A stretch of DNA of 26,968 bases from Chloroflexota bacterium. GTDB taxonomy: Bacteria > Chloroflexota > Anaerolineae > UBA4142. Where the stretch lies: contig JACQGS010000064.1 in NCBI GenBank assembly GCA_016199405.1, positions 1 to 26,968 on the forward strand. Reading direction: 5' to 3'. Of this stretch, positions 14,185 through 21,364 are shown one piece after another. Numbering within the stretch: position 1 is the first letter of the stretch; each line of letters begins with the position of its first letter. The notes under the pieces are model-generated. The model saw nothing but the letters and a program-made list of their open reading frames with translations. It was not told where the DNA came from and did not search any database. Both the position numbers and the translations under genes were made by a program.

Positions 14185-15573
14185 TCAGGTCTTGCTCGAC
14201 AGGATGCCCGCCTTGAAGCTTGCGCTATGAGGGCGGGGTGTGAAGCCGTTCGGATCAATTCCGTGTTCGCGCAGGCGCGCGGCTTGATTCAACGCGTACG
14301 GCGTTCTGACGAGTTCGCCGCGCTCTGCCTCGCGTTTGAAAATCGGCTGATGCAACATGCGGCCGCCGGCTTCGACCACGCCGCTCAATTCCACGATTTC
14401 TTCGACTTGACGATGCCCGGTCATGGGATCCCGTTTCAGAAAGATGACCAGATGAAACGCGCTGGCAATCCATTCGGCCAATGTTTTCTCGTCGACGTTC
14501 GTCTCGGGAGCCAGCCGCGTGAGTTGCATGAGTCGCGTCAAGGCTTGCGAGGCCGAGTTCGCGTGGACCGTGCACATGAATCCTTCGTGGCCGGTGTTCG
14601 ACGCCAGCAGCATATCGAGCGCTTCGACCCCGCGCACCTCGCCCACGACGATGCGGTCGGGGCGCATCCGCAGCGCATTCTGCACGAGTCTCCGCTGCGG
14701 AATCTCGCCGGTCCCTTCTGCCGACGGGGCGCGCGTCGTGAGATAGACCACATCTTGCACCGGCAGTTGAACTTCGCGAGTGTCTTCGACGACGACGACG
14801 CGTTCGTCGGCTGGAAAAAGACTGGCGAGGACGTTAAGGAAATTTGTTTTGCCGCTGGCGGTGCCGCCACTCACCAGGATGCCAAAGCGCGCCGCGACCG
14901 CGGCGGTCAGAAAATCGGACACCAAAACATCGAGCGTGCCAAGCCGAATTAGATCGTCCATCTGCCGCGCGATCAGACGATGGCGGCGAATGGTTACCGC
15001 CGGGCTCGGACTGGCGACAGGTGCAATCGCGACGTTGATGCGGCTGCCATCCGGCAGCTGCGCGTCAAGAATGGGATGGGTGAGATTGACTTGCCGTCCG
15101 GTCGGAGCGACGAGTCGGTTCACGAGGTCGAGCAGTTCGGCTTCGTCTGGCAGATCAACCCGTTCGGGATGTTTACCCTTTTCGTCAATGACTTGAAGTT
15201 GGCGCCCATTGATGATGATCTCTTCAATCTGTTCGTCTCCCAGATAGGCGTCGAGAACTCCAAAGCCCAGCGTGTCCGAGAGCAAACTTTGAACCAGTAG
15301 ATCATCCGACGCGTCGAGCGGTGCCAGCCCTTGAAGAGGCGCCGACGCTCGATAATCGGACAGTACCTCGCGCATGAGTCGCTCCGCTTTTCCACGGGCC
15401 GGGGTGTCCACATGGGCGCGCTCATAGGCCGTAAGTTGAGCGATCAGTTTCTCGCGCACCAGCCGTAGGACGACATCGTACGCGCGCTCGCCTTTTTGTG
15501 GCTGTTGCTGTGCCGCGGCCACGGCTGTAGCCAGCGCGCTGCGTTGCAGTGTCGGTGTGTTTTGGTCTGTCAT
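14185..15573 (-). CDS. tadA: Tad pilus assembly ATPase TadA/CpaF (module 1)
   Basis: A 462-residue hexameric secretion ATPase of the VirB11/GspE class, the motor of pilus assembly. The N-terminal domain (about 85-200) carries AQLPDGSRINVAI. Walker A GGTASGKT is at 236-243, the Asp-box VVEDTRE at 261-267, Walker B RIVVGEVRG at 307-315 and the His-box HEGFMCTVHANS at 329-340. All motifs are intact. It starts three bases after the TadZ stop. The length and motif order are the usual ones for CpaF. VirB11 relatives also power conjugation systems, which matters for the idea that this operon belongs to a mobile element. Confidence 0.93.
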   Translation of the reverse strand: MTDQNTPTLQRSALATAVAAAQQQPQKGERAYDVVLRLVREKLIAQLTAYERAHVDTPARGKAERLMREVLSDYRASAPLQGLAPLDASDDLLVQSLLSDTLGFGVLDAYLGDEQIEEIIINGRQLQVIDEKGKHPERVDLPDEAELLDLVNRLVAPTGRQVNLTHPILDAQLPDGSRINVAIAPVASPSPAVTIRRHRLIARQMDDLIRLGTLDVLVSDFLTAAVAARFGILVSGGTASGKTNFLNVLASLFPADERVVVVEDTREVQLPVQDVVYLTTRAPSAEGTGEIPQRRLVQNALRMRPDRIVVGEVRGVEALDMLLASNTGHEGFMCTVHANSASQALTRLMQLTRLAPETNVDEKTLAEWIASAFHLVIFLKRDPMTGHRQVEEIVELSGVVEAGGRMLHQPIFKREAERGELVRTPYALNQAARLREHGIDPNGFTPRPHSASFKAGILSSKT

Positions 15574-15576
15574 TCG

Positions 15577-17007
15577 TCAAGCTCCCAACATCCGCGCGAT
15601 GAGACCTTTTTTCTTTTCGGCGCCCATGAGACGCCGCCGCTGGGCCCAGATCTGATTCACCGGTGGATAAAGCATCGCCGCTAGCGCGACCATCTGATTC
15701 GCCATCTCACCCGGTCCATCCAGGACGAGCGGCGTACCGCGATTCAGACTCGCGGTCACTTTGGGTCCGCCGTCGGGCAGCACACCCAGTTCCGGCATTT
15801 CCAGCGAATCCACGATGTCCTTGCGAGCGATACCGTGTTCCGGGTGAAAGCGATTGATAATCAGTCGAAATTTGCTCGGGTCGAGTTGCAGTTCTTTGCG
15901 CAGCGTATCGAGGACTTCTTTCGTGGAGAGCACGCTAGCAACATCCGGATTCGTGACGACGAAAATATAGTCCACTTGCCGCAACGTTTGCAGATGCAGG
16001 GCGGCATTCGTATCTTGCCCTAAATCCACGACGACAAAATCCGCCATCATTTTCAACGTGTCTAAAAGGTCGCCCATAAAATTCAGACCGTTTTCGCCTT
16101 GAAAACACAATTCGCCGGCGAGGTGTTGTTTCGGAATCCCCATGAGGACAGAGAGATTGCCGCGAAACGGTATGAGCATCGCTTGCACTTCACTCGCGGT
16201 CAGGCGCGCGTGAATCGCGAGGGCGCTCGCGTTCGTTCCACGCGCGTTGAGCATCGCATTCACCGTGTAGCGGTTGGCGATGGAGAAGAGATTATTCTTC
16301 CAGAGCGGTTCCCGGATTCGAAAATGGAGATGGACATTGCCGCCGGCCATGTTGGCGTCCAGAAGCACGGTTTTACGATTCGCGATAATTCCCAAAATTG
16401 CCGTAAGATTTTCGGCGATGGTACTTTTCCCCACGCCGCCTTTCGCGCCCCACACGGCCACGGTCGCTTTCTCCCAACCGTGCGCCGCAATGATCTGCGC
16501 GGTTTCGGGCGAGATTTGTGGGATGTACCCTGGCGCGGATCGCTCGCGGAGCGCATCTTGCACGGCGGTATGAATCATGGTCACCAGCGCGCGCGCCTGC
16601 GCTTCGCCGAGCGGCAGATCCACATGGCCTTTGACGCCGATCTGATATAATTTCGGTCCCCAATCGCCTTGGGCCGGAACCGCCCCGATCACGACAATCG
16701 GTTTCTTCGGGTTGTGGTACATTTTCTGAATATCGCCCAACTCAAAACCGGGGAGCAGCGGGGAGACCAGAGCCGCATCGACTTCATGCACGAGCGCATC
16801 GGGAAGGAGCCGCGCACCGTCCTGGCACCATGTCACAATCTCAATGCCATTTGCATTGCCGGGAGCGAAGACCGCGCTGAGCTGTTGAACATCACCCCAC
16901 TCGCGCAGGGCGACCAGCAGTTTCAAATTCCGCGGCGCGATAGTTGCGGATTGAGAATCTGAATGACGCGTGTCTTGGGTCGACTCTTGAATCAGGTCAG
17001 AGCGCAC
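15577..17007 (-). CDS. TadZ/CpaE pilus-localising ATPase (module 1)
   Basis: It has 476 residues from a GTG at 17007. An N-terminal receiver-like domain (about 27-150) precedes a MinD/ParA-type ATPase domain. The deviant Walker A is complete: KGGVGKST (189-196), with LLDANMAGG and the acidic VVVDLGQDT strand further on. TadZ proteins set the place of the pilus machine at the membrane. The frame stays open to 17298, but those residues only shadow cpaB. The GTG has GGAG six to seven bases upstream and overlaps the cpaB stop by 11 bases, the same overlap seen at two other joints of this operon. Confidence 0.88.
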   Translation of the reverse strand: MRSDLIQESTQDTRHSDSQSATIAPRNLKLLVALREWGDVQQLSAVFAPGNANGIEIVTWCQDGARLLPDALVHEVDAALVSPLLPGFELGDIQKMYHNPKKPIVVIGAVPAQGDWGPKLYQIGVKGHVDLPLGEAQARALVTMIHTAVQDALRERSAPGYIPQISPETAQIIAAHGWEKATVAVWGAKGGVGKSTIAENLTAILGIIANRKTVLLDANMAGGNVHLHFRIREPLWKNNLFSIANRYTVNAMLNARGTNASALAIHARLTASEVQAMLIPFRGNLSVLMGIPKQHLAGELCFQGENGLNFMGDLLDTLKMMADFVVVDLGQDTNAALHLQTLRQVDYIFVVTNPDVASVLSTKEVLDTLRKELQLDPSKFRLIINRFHPEHGIARKDIVDSLEMPELGVLPDGGPKVTASLNRGTPLVLDGPGEMANQMVALAAMLYPPVNQIWAQRRRLMGAEKKKGLIARMLGA

Positions 17008-18238
17008 TGTCTCGTCTCCGTGAACGAATGAACCGAATCCCCAATACCAATATGATGAGGACGACAAAGCCCGCACCGCACGGAATGAGTACGCCGAGCA
17101 GCGCATCGGCACTCGAATTGGCGGTCGTAATCGGGATCTCCGGTCCCGCGACGCTGGTTGGTTGCGCCGATCGAGCGCGCGACGTTGGTTTCGGTTCGAG
17201 TGCTCGCGGCGTTGCTGTCGGCGGCGTGGCAGGCGAAGTCGTGGTCGCGGTCGTTGGAGTTGCGAAAACCTGTAACCCGGATACTTGAACCCGCTCACGC
17301 ATCATCCACAGCAGAAAATCATTGAACGTGACGCCGAGGGTCGGATCATGTGCGGCGGTATCCACGGCGAGGGGTGAACGCAGCGCCAGATGCACGCGCC
17401 CATTGTCCATTGCCCATGTGACGAGTTCAGCGCTCGCACGCGTGATGAGCACGGTGACCGATTCGATGTCGCCTTTGACGTAGGCCGGCACACTCGTTCG
17501 TGAGTTTTGGTCACCGTTCGTAAAATTCAGCGATGCGTTCGCGAACGCCGGATTCGGAATTTGTTGAAACCGCACCGCGACGATTGGCACGTTATCAAGC
17601 ACAATCTTGCTGGCGGGGAGGTTCATGTCCCCCGGAAATAGATTCTGCGGAACTGATATGACCGGCGCGGCTGCGGTCGGTAATGCAGCCGGACGCCCTG
17701 GGGTTGGATTGGTCGGAAATGCCACCGAGCTAAAGGGGGTGGGTGTGGCAATCAAATTTGAAAATGTTGAAGTCCCGGTATTCGGAAGCACCCCGGTCGC
17801 CAGTCCGATGATGAGGTCCACGCGATCAGTGGGTGCCAGTTGCGCTGGCGCATTTTTCGCGTCCACCGGAATGACCATAACGACTTGGTTCGGATCGGAC
17901 AGGATCAGCGCGAGCCGATTCGCGGCGGCCGGATTGTTCGGCGCGATGATCGCGCTTTTCCGCAGCGGTTCGCCGGCGTGAATGTTTTCAACGACGAAGC
18001 CGCCCAAATATTGGTCAACCTCTTCACGGAGAATCAGGGTGTGCGCGACTTGCGAATTGACGTGTTGGGCATCGAGGCCCAAGACACTTTCATCAATCCG
18101 CGTATAGGCGGGAATATCGTCTAGCGCGATCACGACGGAGTAGGGTGGCGGCGCCATCAGGCCGCCGAGGATCAGAAAGCCGCCAAAAGCCAGACCCGCC
18201 AACACGATGCCGATTGCAAATGTTGCCGAACGCAACAT
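16997..18238 (-). CDS. CpaB/RcpC-like SAF-domain pilus protein with two membrane anchors (module 1)
   Basis: It has 413 residues. An N-terminal membrane helix (about 5-28) is followed by an SAF domain (about 33-100: YSVVIALDDIPAYTRID ... IHAGEPL) and an RcpC-like region (about 105-160). Pro/Thr/Ala-rich linkers lie at about 180-215 and 340-375, and a second helix near the C-terminus (about 383-404) ends in a basic tail. CpaB belongs to the export channel side of Tad systems. No secretin gene is near, so in this setting it may guide the fibre through a cell wall and not an outer membrane. Confidence 0.82.
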   Translation of the reverse strand: MLRSATFAIGIVLAGLAFGGFLILGGLMAPPPYSVVIALDDIPAYTRIDESVLGLDAQHVNSQVAHTLILREEVDQYLGGFVVENIHAGEPLRKSAIIAPNNPAAANRLALILSDPNQVVMVIPVDAKNAPAQLAPTDRVDLIIGLATGVLPNTGTSTFSNLIATPTPFSSVAFPTNPTPGRPAALPTAAAPVISVPQNLFPGDMNLPASKIVLDNVPIVAVRFQQIPNPAFANASLNFTNGDQNSRTSVPAYVKGDIESVTVLITRASAELVTWAMDNGRVHLALRSPLAVDTAAHDPTLGVTFNDFLLWMMRERVQVSGLQVFATPTTATTTSPATPPTATPRALEPKPTSRARSAQPTSVAGPEIPITTANSSADALLGVLIPCGAGFVVLIILVLGIRFIRSRRRDSAL

Positions 18239-18248
18239 AGACTAAACC

Positions 18249-18578
18249 TCACTTTTCCTTGGACTCGAACAGAATCGCAATTTCGCCTTGGAGTTTTTCC
18301 ACGGCTTCGTTCATCTGGCGCAAGATCGCCGTCAACAACTGAACTTCGCTTCCCGTCAATTCATCCAGATTCGCTGCGCGTATCTTAATCAGCGCCTGTT
18401 CTAAACCGAATAGAGTCTCACCCCACGGACCCCGCGCAACGGACTCAACCATCGCCTGGGCGATTGGGGTCGGCAGGTTCGGCGCGTCACGCCGTAGCGC
18501 GTCAAACCAGAGCATCAAAACTGGATCGTCCGAACTCGCCCCGGCTCGTGAACCGTCACGTGATCCATCACTTTTCAT
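18249..18578 (-). CDS. Small soluble protein of unknown function
   Basis: It has 109 residues, not recognised. The start is polar and low-complexity (Ser, Asp, Gly, Arg, about 1-18), and the rest is predicted mostly helical with a possible coiled coil at about 75-108. There is no signal peptide or membrane helix. It overlaps the SSB-like gene by 11 bases and is followed 10 bases later by cpaB, so it is made from the same transcript. It may be a regulator or chaperone of the machine, but nothing in the sequence shows which. Confidence 0.65.
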   Translation of the reverse strand: MKSDGSRDGSRAGASSDDPVLMLWFDALRRDAPNLPTPIAQAMVESVARGPWGETLFGLEQALIKIRAANLDELTGSEVQLLTAILRQMNEAVEKLQGEIAILFESKEK

Positions 18579-19026
18579 GGCGTTGTTCAGCCAGCGGGTC
18601 GACCTTTTCGGCGATCACTTCTAAGCGATAGTCGCGCCGCGGGACATGTCGCGGCGTTGGCGGCGCGGTTTCCATTTCACTTGCCGGTGATTCAGAATCT
18701 GAATCCGCAGGTATGTCCCAACTACGCAGTCGTCCCTGCACGCGCACGGCCGCGCCTTCTTTGAGATCGAGCTGCTTGAATTCCCAGGCCGGCTTGCCGA
18801 TGATGATCACCGTCACATAATCAGCGTCGTGGCCGCTGCTTAGCCTTAGAATGGCTGTGTGCTCAAGATCCTCCGTTGGCATAGGCGACGCCGGCGTGCC
18901 CGCGGCTGAACGGGGCGGGCGCGGCACCGCCAGACGAAACGCGACTTTGTGTAATCCCTTTTTGGTGGACGTGTAGTTCGGCGTGTGGCACAAACGCCCC
19001 TGCAACAGAACCCAGTTATTTTGCAT
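18568..19026 (-). CDS. SSB-like single-stranded DNA-binding (OB-fold) protein
   Basis: It has 152 residues. The OB-fold pattern of single-strand binding proteins is visible: NWVLLQGRLCHTPNY at the start, KVAFRLAVPR, then YVTVIIIGKPAWEF and LKEGAAVRVQGRLRSW, ending with RDYRLEVIAEKVDPL. A Pro/Ser/Thr-rich insert at about 42-56 and another at about 108-128 are unusual, and the acidic DIPF-type tail of housekeeping SSB is missing. Phages and conjugative elements often carry their own SSB, which is why its place at the head of a pilus operon is notable. Its ATG overlaps the LexA-like gene by 11 bases. Confidence 0.75.
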   Translation of the reverse strand: MQNNWVLLQGRLCHTPNYTSTKKGLHKVAFRLAVPRPPRSAAGTPASPMPTEDLEHTAILRLSSGHDADYVTVIIIGKPAWEFKQLDLKEGAAVRVQGRLRSWDIPADSDSESPASEMETAPPTPRHVPRRDYRLEVIAEKVDPLAEQRHEK

Positions 19027-19303
19027 GTCGCATCGACCTCGGGTTCGGAGATTGGACGTGCCGGGCGCGCCGCCGGCGTTTCGAAAGAAATCCGGGCTTG
19101 ACCACGAGCGCCCGCGAGACTCCCGGCTGTCTCCGCAATGCGCCGGCGCGCTGTAAGGTCAGGATCTGATACTGCACCGCGCCCGTCGAAACGATCCCGA
19201 CGCCGTGTCCGATTTCACGAACGGTGGGCGCGTAACCGTGCTGGGCCGTAAACTGGACGATAAACTCGCAAATCTCAACGCGCCGTTTCGTGATCTCGAT
19301 CAA
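19016..19303 (-). CDS. LexA-like winged-helix DNA-binding protein lacking the peptidase domain
   Basis: It has 95 residues. The N-terminal 65 match the LexA DNA-binding domain (ITKRRVEICEFIVQFTAQHG ... PTVREIGHGVGIVSTGAVQYQILTLQRAGALRRQPGVSRAL). The S24 autoprotease domain is absent, and the rest is a short basic tail. It may regulate its own operon or host promoters, but could not self-cleave. The start is a TTG at 19303, supported by GGAGGA five bases upstream. It is the first gene of the tad train, about 55 bases from a predicted promoter. Confidence 0.78.
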   Translation of the reverse strand: MIEITKRRVEICEFIVQFTAQHGYAPTVREIGHGVGIVSTGAVQYQILTLQRAGALRRQPGVSRALVVKPGFLSKRRRRARHVQSPNPRSMRHAK

Positions 19304-19348
19304 GCGATCCTCCGCGCCGTCAAAACGGCATGGGCGTTTTTGGCGTTA

Positions 19349-19438
19349 TGACGATATGCGTCAGACTATAATTTATTTATCAATTATCGTCAATATAGAA
19401 CAACCTTAAATTATTACATGCCGTATGGACAATCGTCA
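19349..19438. promoter_or_regulatory. TGACG/CGTCA operator sites between divergent promoters
   Basis: A perfect inverted pair, TGACG-atatg-CGTCA, lies at 19349-19363, just downstream of the minus-strand -10. Further half-sites CGTCA lie at 19388-19392, inside the minus -35, and at 19434-19438, inside the plus-strand spacer. Such an arrangement lets one repressor, most simply the XRE protein next door, control both directions. Confidence 0.6.
19365..19393 (-). promoter_or_regulatory. Promoter of the lexA-like/ssb/tad operon
   Basis: On the minus strand, TTGACG (19388-19393) and TATAGT (19365-19370) are separated by 17 bases, each with five of six matches to the sigma-70 consensus. Transcription would begin near 19358, with a leader of about 55 bases. 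A small stem GCCGT/ACGGC lies in the leader. Confidence 0.7.
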
Positions 19439-19454
19439 TACGCTGTGTTATACT
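19426..19454 (+). promoter_or_regulatory. Promoter of the XRE/ImmA-like genes
   Basis: TGGACA (19426-19431) and TATACT (19449-19454) with a 17-base spacer, five of six matches each. A CGTCA half-site lies in the spacer, which suggests autoregulation. The leader is about 55 bases and carries GGGAGG eight bases before the ATG at 19516. Confidence 0.72.
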
Positions 19455-19515
19455 CCGCTCAACACGGTGGAGCCCGACGAACTCTGGAGGCACGACCACT
19501 TGGGAGGAATGTTCG

Positions 19516-19881
19516 ATGGAAGAGATCTTGATCGACGGCGCGAAGATCCGCGCCCTGCGGGACAAGCGCCGCTGGACGCAGTCTGACTTGGAGCAGTCTT
19601 CCGGGGTGGACCAGGGCATCATCTCGAACCTCGAAAATGACCGCAAGGAAGGCACGCGGATTGAAACACTCGTCGCGCTGGCGCGCGCGCTCCAAGTCGC
19701 GACGGACGATCTGCTCGTGCCGGCCAAGCCAATTCCGATCGAGCCCACCGACCCGCAACTTGACGTGATGATGCGACTCGTTGAGGACATGACCGCGGCA
19801 GAACGCGAATCGGCCGAAACGTTTATGCGCTTTGTGATTTCACGACGAAAAAGGGGCAAGCCGCGCGTCCGGCATCGGTGA
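19516..19881 (+). CDS. XRE-family transcriptional repressor, ImmR-like
   Basis: It has 121 residues. An HTH of the Cro/C1 (XRE) type occupies about 8-65 (IRALRDKRRWTQSDLEQSSGV ... LENDRKEGTRIETLVALARAL). The short C-terminal part probably mediates dimerisation, ending in a basic RRKRGK tail. It is divergent from the tad operon and followed by an ImmA/IrrE-like gene, the arrangement of ImmR/ImmA switches in ICEBs1 and related phages, where ImmR represses the excision and transfer genes. The half-sites in both promoters suggest that it controls itself and the pilus operon. Confidence 0.82.
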   Translation: MEEILIDGAKIRALRDKRRWTQSDLEQSSGVDQGIISNLENDRKEGTRIETLVALARALQVATDDLLVPAKPIPIEPTDPQLDVMMRLVEDMTAAERESAETFMRFVISRRKRGKPRVRHR

Positions 19882-19903
19882 ACGCCGCGAGATTCGCGGC
19901 GTT
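19881..19903 (+). repeat. Perfect 10-bp hairpin directly after the XRE stop codon
   Basis: AACGCCGCGA (19881-19890) pairs with TCGCGGCGTT (19894-19903) around a 3-base loop. It begins on the last base of the TGA stop. No T-run follows, so it is more likely to stabilise the xre mRNA or reduce read-through into the next gene than to be a full terminator. Confidence 0.65.
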
Positions 19904-19983
19904 GTGCGATTGGACATTTACGAAAGGAGAGGCGACCGGGCTGGGGTCAGGCACCCCCGGCAGTCGAAGGGAATAATCTACCG

Positions 19984-20541
19984 ATGAATTTAGCGCAGAG
20001 GCGAAGCCAGGAAATCCGGCGCCGGTATCACGTGCAGAAACCCGGCGACATCACACGCGTGCTCGACGCGGAAGACGTCCACGTGTTCCGATTCCCATTC
20101 GTGGGGCGTTTGGAAGAAATGATCGTTTACAATTGGATTGGCATCCAAGTTTCGCTTGTCGATTCGCGTCGAGTGCATGAGTTGCTCGCGCACGCCTTCG
20201 GTCATTATCTACTGCATGCCGGCAACCAGCCCTTTTATTATCTTCAACATCAGCGGGCCGTCGCACGGCAATGGGAGAAACAGGCCTGGGATTTTGCCTT
20301 TGAACTTTTGATGCCCGCGGAGGAAGTGGAGCGGCGGCTGCGCGCGCGACGATCGGATGACGATTTGCGCGAGCACTTTCAAGTCAGTGAAGAATTTTTT
20401 CAACAGCGGATGAAGGCATGGGGCGAGGAATGTTCTGGTAACGGAGTTATTCCTACTGAGGAGGAGGAGATGAACGTGGATCCCGATTTCTCGAGATCTA
20501 AACGTGATTCATTTCTCCGCTCGCTTCGACAAATGCAGTGA
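19984..20541 (+). CDS. ImmA/IrrE-type metallopeptidase homologue with HAFGH in place of HExGH
   Basis: It has 185 residues. The pattern of ImmA/IrrE (DUF955) proteins is clear: a zinc-motif helix LLAHAFGHYLLHAGNQ (67-82) and a later E98 in EKQAWDFAFELLMP. The two histidines H70 and H74 and E98 would bind zinc, but the position of the general-base glutamate in HExxH is alanine (A71). E66, four residues earlier in HELLAH, is the nearest acid. It may thus be a non-catalytic partner, or belong to a branch with altered chemistry. ImmA proteases inactivate their cognate repressor on a signal. The acidic EEEEM region (about 157-161) and the C-terminal tail are not recognised. The Shine-Dalgarno is weak and distant. 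Confidence 0.78.
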   Translation: MNLAQRRSQEIRRRYHVQKPGDITRVLDAEDVHVFRFPFVGRLEEMIVYNWIGIQVSLVDSRRVHELLAHAFGHYLLHAGNQPFYYLQHQRAVARQWEKQAWDFAFELLMPAEEVERRLRARRSDDDLREHFQVSEEFFQQRMKAWGEECSGNGVIPTEEEEMNVDPDFSRSKRDSFLRSLRQMQ

Positions 20542-20615
20542 TCGTTTGAGTCGGTGAGATCGAACCGGGGAACTGCGGCGCTGACGGGTTGACTTTCTAA
20601 CTCTCGTTGCGCGCC

Positions 20616-20680
20616 AATGGACACATTCGGATATAGATCATCGCAAAAACAATTTTGCGATGATGTCCGGGGTGTCCATT
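20616..20680. repeat. 65-nt nested hairpin
   Basis: AATGGACAC (20616-20624) pairs with GTGTCCATT (20672-20680). CGGA (20628-20631) pairs with TCCG (20666-20669). ATCATCGCAAAA (20637-20648) pairs perfectly with TTTTGCGATGAT (20653-20664) around an ACAA loop. It stands free between the ImmA-like gene and the next ORF. It could be a bidirectional terminator, a structured RNA, or a folded single-strand DNA site. Confidence 0.75.
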
Positions 20681-20739
20681 TCATTTTAGAGGAGAAAATC
20701 CAAAGCCGGAATGAATCAACGGCGATTCAATTTGGAATG

Positions 20740-20775
20740 AGGAGGTGATTAGAGGACTTTATGCAAAGAAGGTAA
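20740..20775 (+). promoter_or_regulatory. Strong Shine-Dalgarno followed by a five-codon leader ORF
   Basis: AGGAGGTGA (20740-20748) and AGAGGA (20751-20756) precede an ATG at 20761 that encodes only MQRR before a TAA at 20773-20775. Three bases later the main ORF starts at 20779, and its own site, AGAAGG, lies inside the mini-ORF. Translation of the main protein may depend on re-initiation. Confidence 0.45.
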
Positions 20776-20778
20776 TCC

Positions 20779-21060
20779 ATGCTTGTTCAAAAGGTTGGCT
20801 CACCGCAACTCAACGTCCTGCCGCCGGCACTGCCGGCATTTCCTTCGGCAGAGGCAATTGCGATCGGTGCGGTCAACGAGAGCCAGCTCTTAACGGTCTT
20901 GACCGACATGTGCCGATGTCTACTCGCGGCACAGCCACAAATTAATCGACCGTCCACAACGGCCGATACCTTTGACCATCCTCCCGTAGTCAAGGCATCT
21001 TCGGAGTCACCCGATGATCCTATATCCGCCGCATCAAGTCCGCCCGCGTCGAAGGGTTAG
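20779..21060 (+). CDS. Small protein of unknown function next to the excisionase-like gene
   Basis: It has 93 residues, not recognised. The first half is moderately hydrophobic with a possible amphipathic helix (about 25-52: SAEAIAIGAVNESQLLTVLTDM), and the last third is rich in Ser, Pro and Asp and looks disordered. There is no clear signal peptide. The ATG at 20779 has AGAAGG upstream. It converges on the HTH gene with a 4-base overlap of the two stop regions. An alternative frame from a GTG at 20745 gives a less plausible protein. Confidence 0.5.
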   Translation: MLVQKVGSPQLNVLPPALPAFPSAEAIAIGAVNESQLLTVLTDMCRCLLAAQPQINRPSTTADTFDHPPVVKASSESPDDPISAASSPPASKG

Positions 21061-21323
21061 CGAATGCGCCGCGTCTTCGTCCTCGCCGCGGTTTTTCGTG
21101 GCTTGAGCGCGCGTGGATCCACCGGCTTGATCAGCGACTCCACTTCGGCGCGCTTGAAGCGGTAGCCGACGATGCCATCGATGGCATACGCCGGCAGAAT
21201 TCCGTCGCGGATCAATTTCTTGATCGTATTGCGTGTGGCGCCCAGGATTTGGCAAACGTCTTTCATCTTCAGCCAATCCGTGGTTGGCTCTCCCGCTCTT
21301 TTCGCTCTACTAGATTTGACCAT
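21057..21323 (-). CDS. MerR/excisionase-type HTH protein, candidate recombination directionality factor
   Basis: It has 88 residues. A compact winged HTH of the excisionase (helix_turn_helix_17) type occupies about 16-66: LKMKDVCQILGATRNTIKKLIRDG ... GYRFKRAEVESLI, followed by a very basic tail (PRKTAARTKTRRIR). It is divergent from the serine recombinase. The three 10-base repeats ATGGTCAAAT cover its start codon, which suggests self-regulation. As a partner of the recombinase it could promote excision, though directionality factors of large serine recombinases vary and homology alone does not prove this. Confidence 0.75.
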   Translation of the reverse strand: MVKSSRAKRAGEPTTDWLKMKDVCQILGATRNTIKKLIRDGILPAYAIDGIVGYRFKRAEVESLIKPVDPRALKPRKTAARTKTRRIR

Positions 21324-21343
21324 ATTTGACCATATTTGACATA
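21314..21343. repeat. Three tandem 10-bp iteron-like repeats
   Basis: ATTTGACCAT occurs at 21314-21323 and 21324-21333, and ATTTGACATA at 21334-21343. The phase is one helical turn, so a protein could bind all three on one face. They overlap the start codon of the HTH gene on one strand and the -35 of the recombinase promoter on the other. Confidence 0.75.
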
Positions 21344-21364
21344 TACGAACAAGTGTGCTATATT
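21336..21364 (+). promoter_or_regulatory. Promoter of the serine recombinase gene
   Basis: TTGACA (21336-21341, consensus) and TATATT (21359-21364, five of six) with a 17-base spacer. Transcription would start near 21371, leaving a leader of about 95 bases before the ATG at 21468. The promoter is overlapped by the direct repeats and by an inverted repeat, so it is probably tightly controlled. Confidence 0.75.

Noticed and set aside
17008..17298. 97 extra N-terminal residues of the module 1 TadZ
   Set aside because: Arg- and Ser-rich shadow of cpaB in another frame. The GTG at 17007 has a ribosome binding site and gives a normal-length CpaE/TadZ.
20745..20945. 66-residue ORF from a GTG inside the Shine-Dalgarno region
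   Set aside because: Its start overlaps the ribosome binding site and its composition is unlikely. The overlapping frame from 20779 is better placed.
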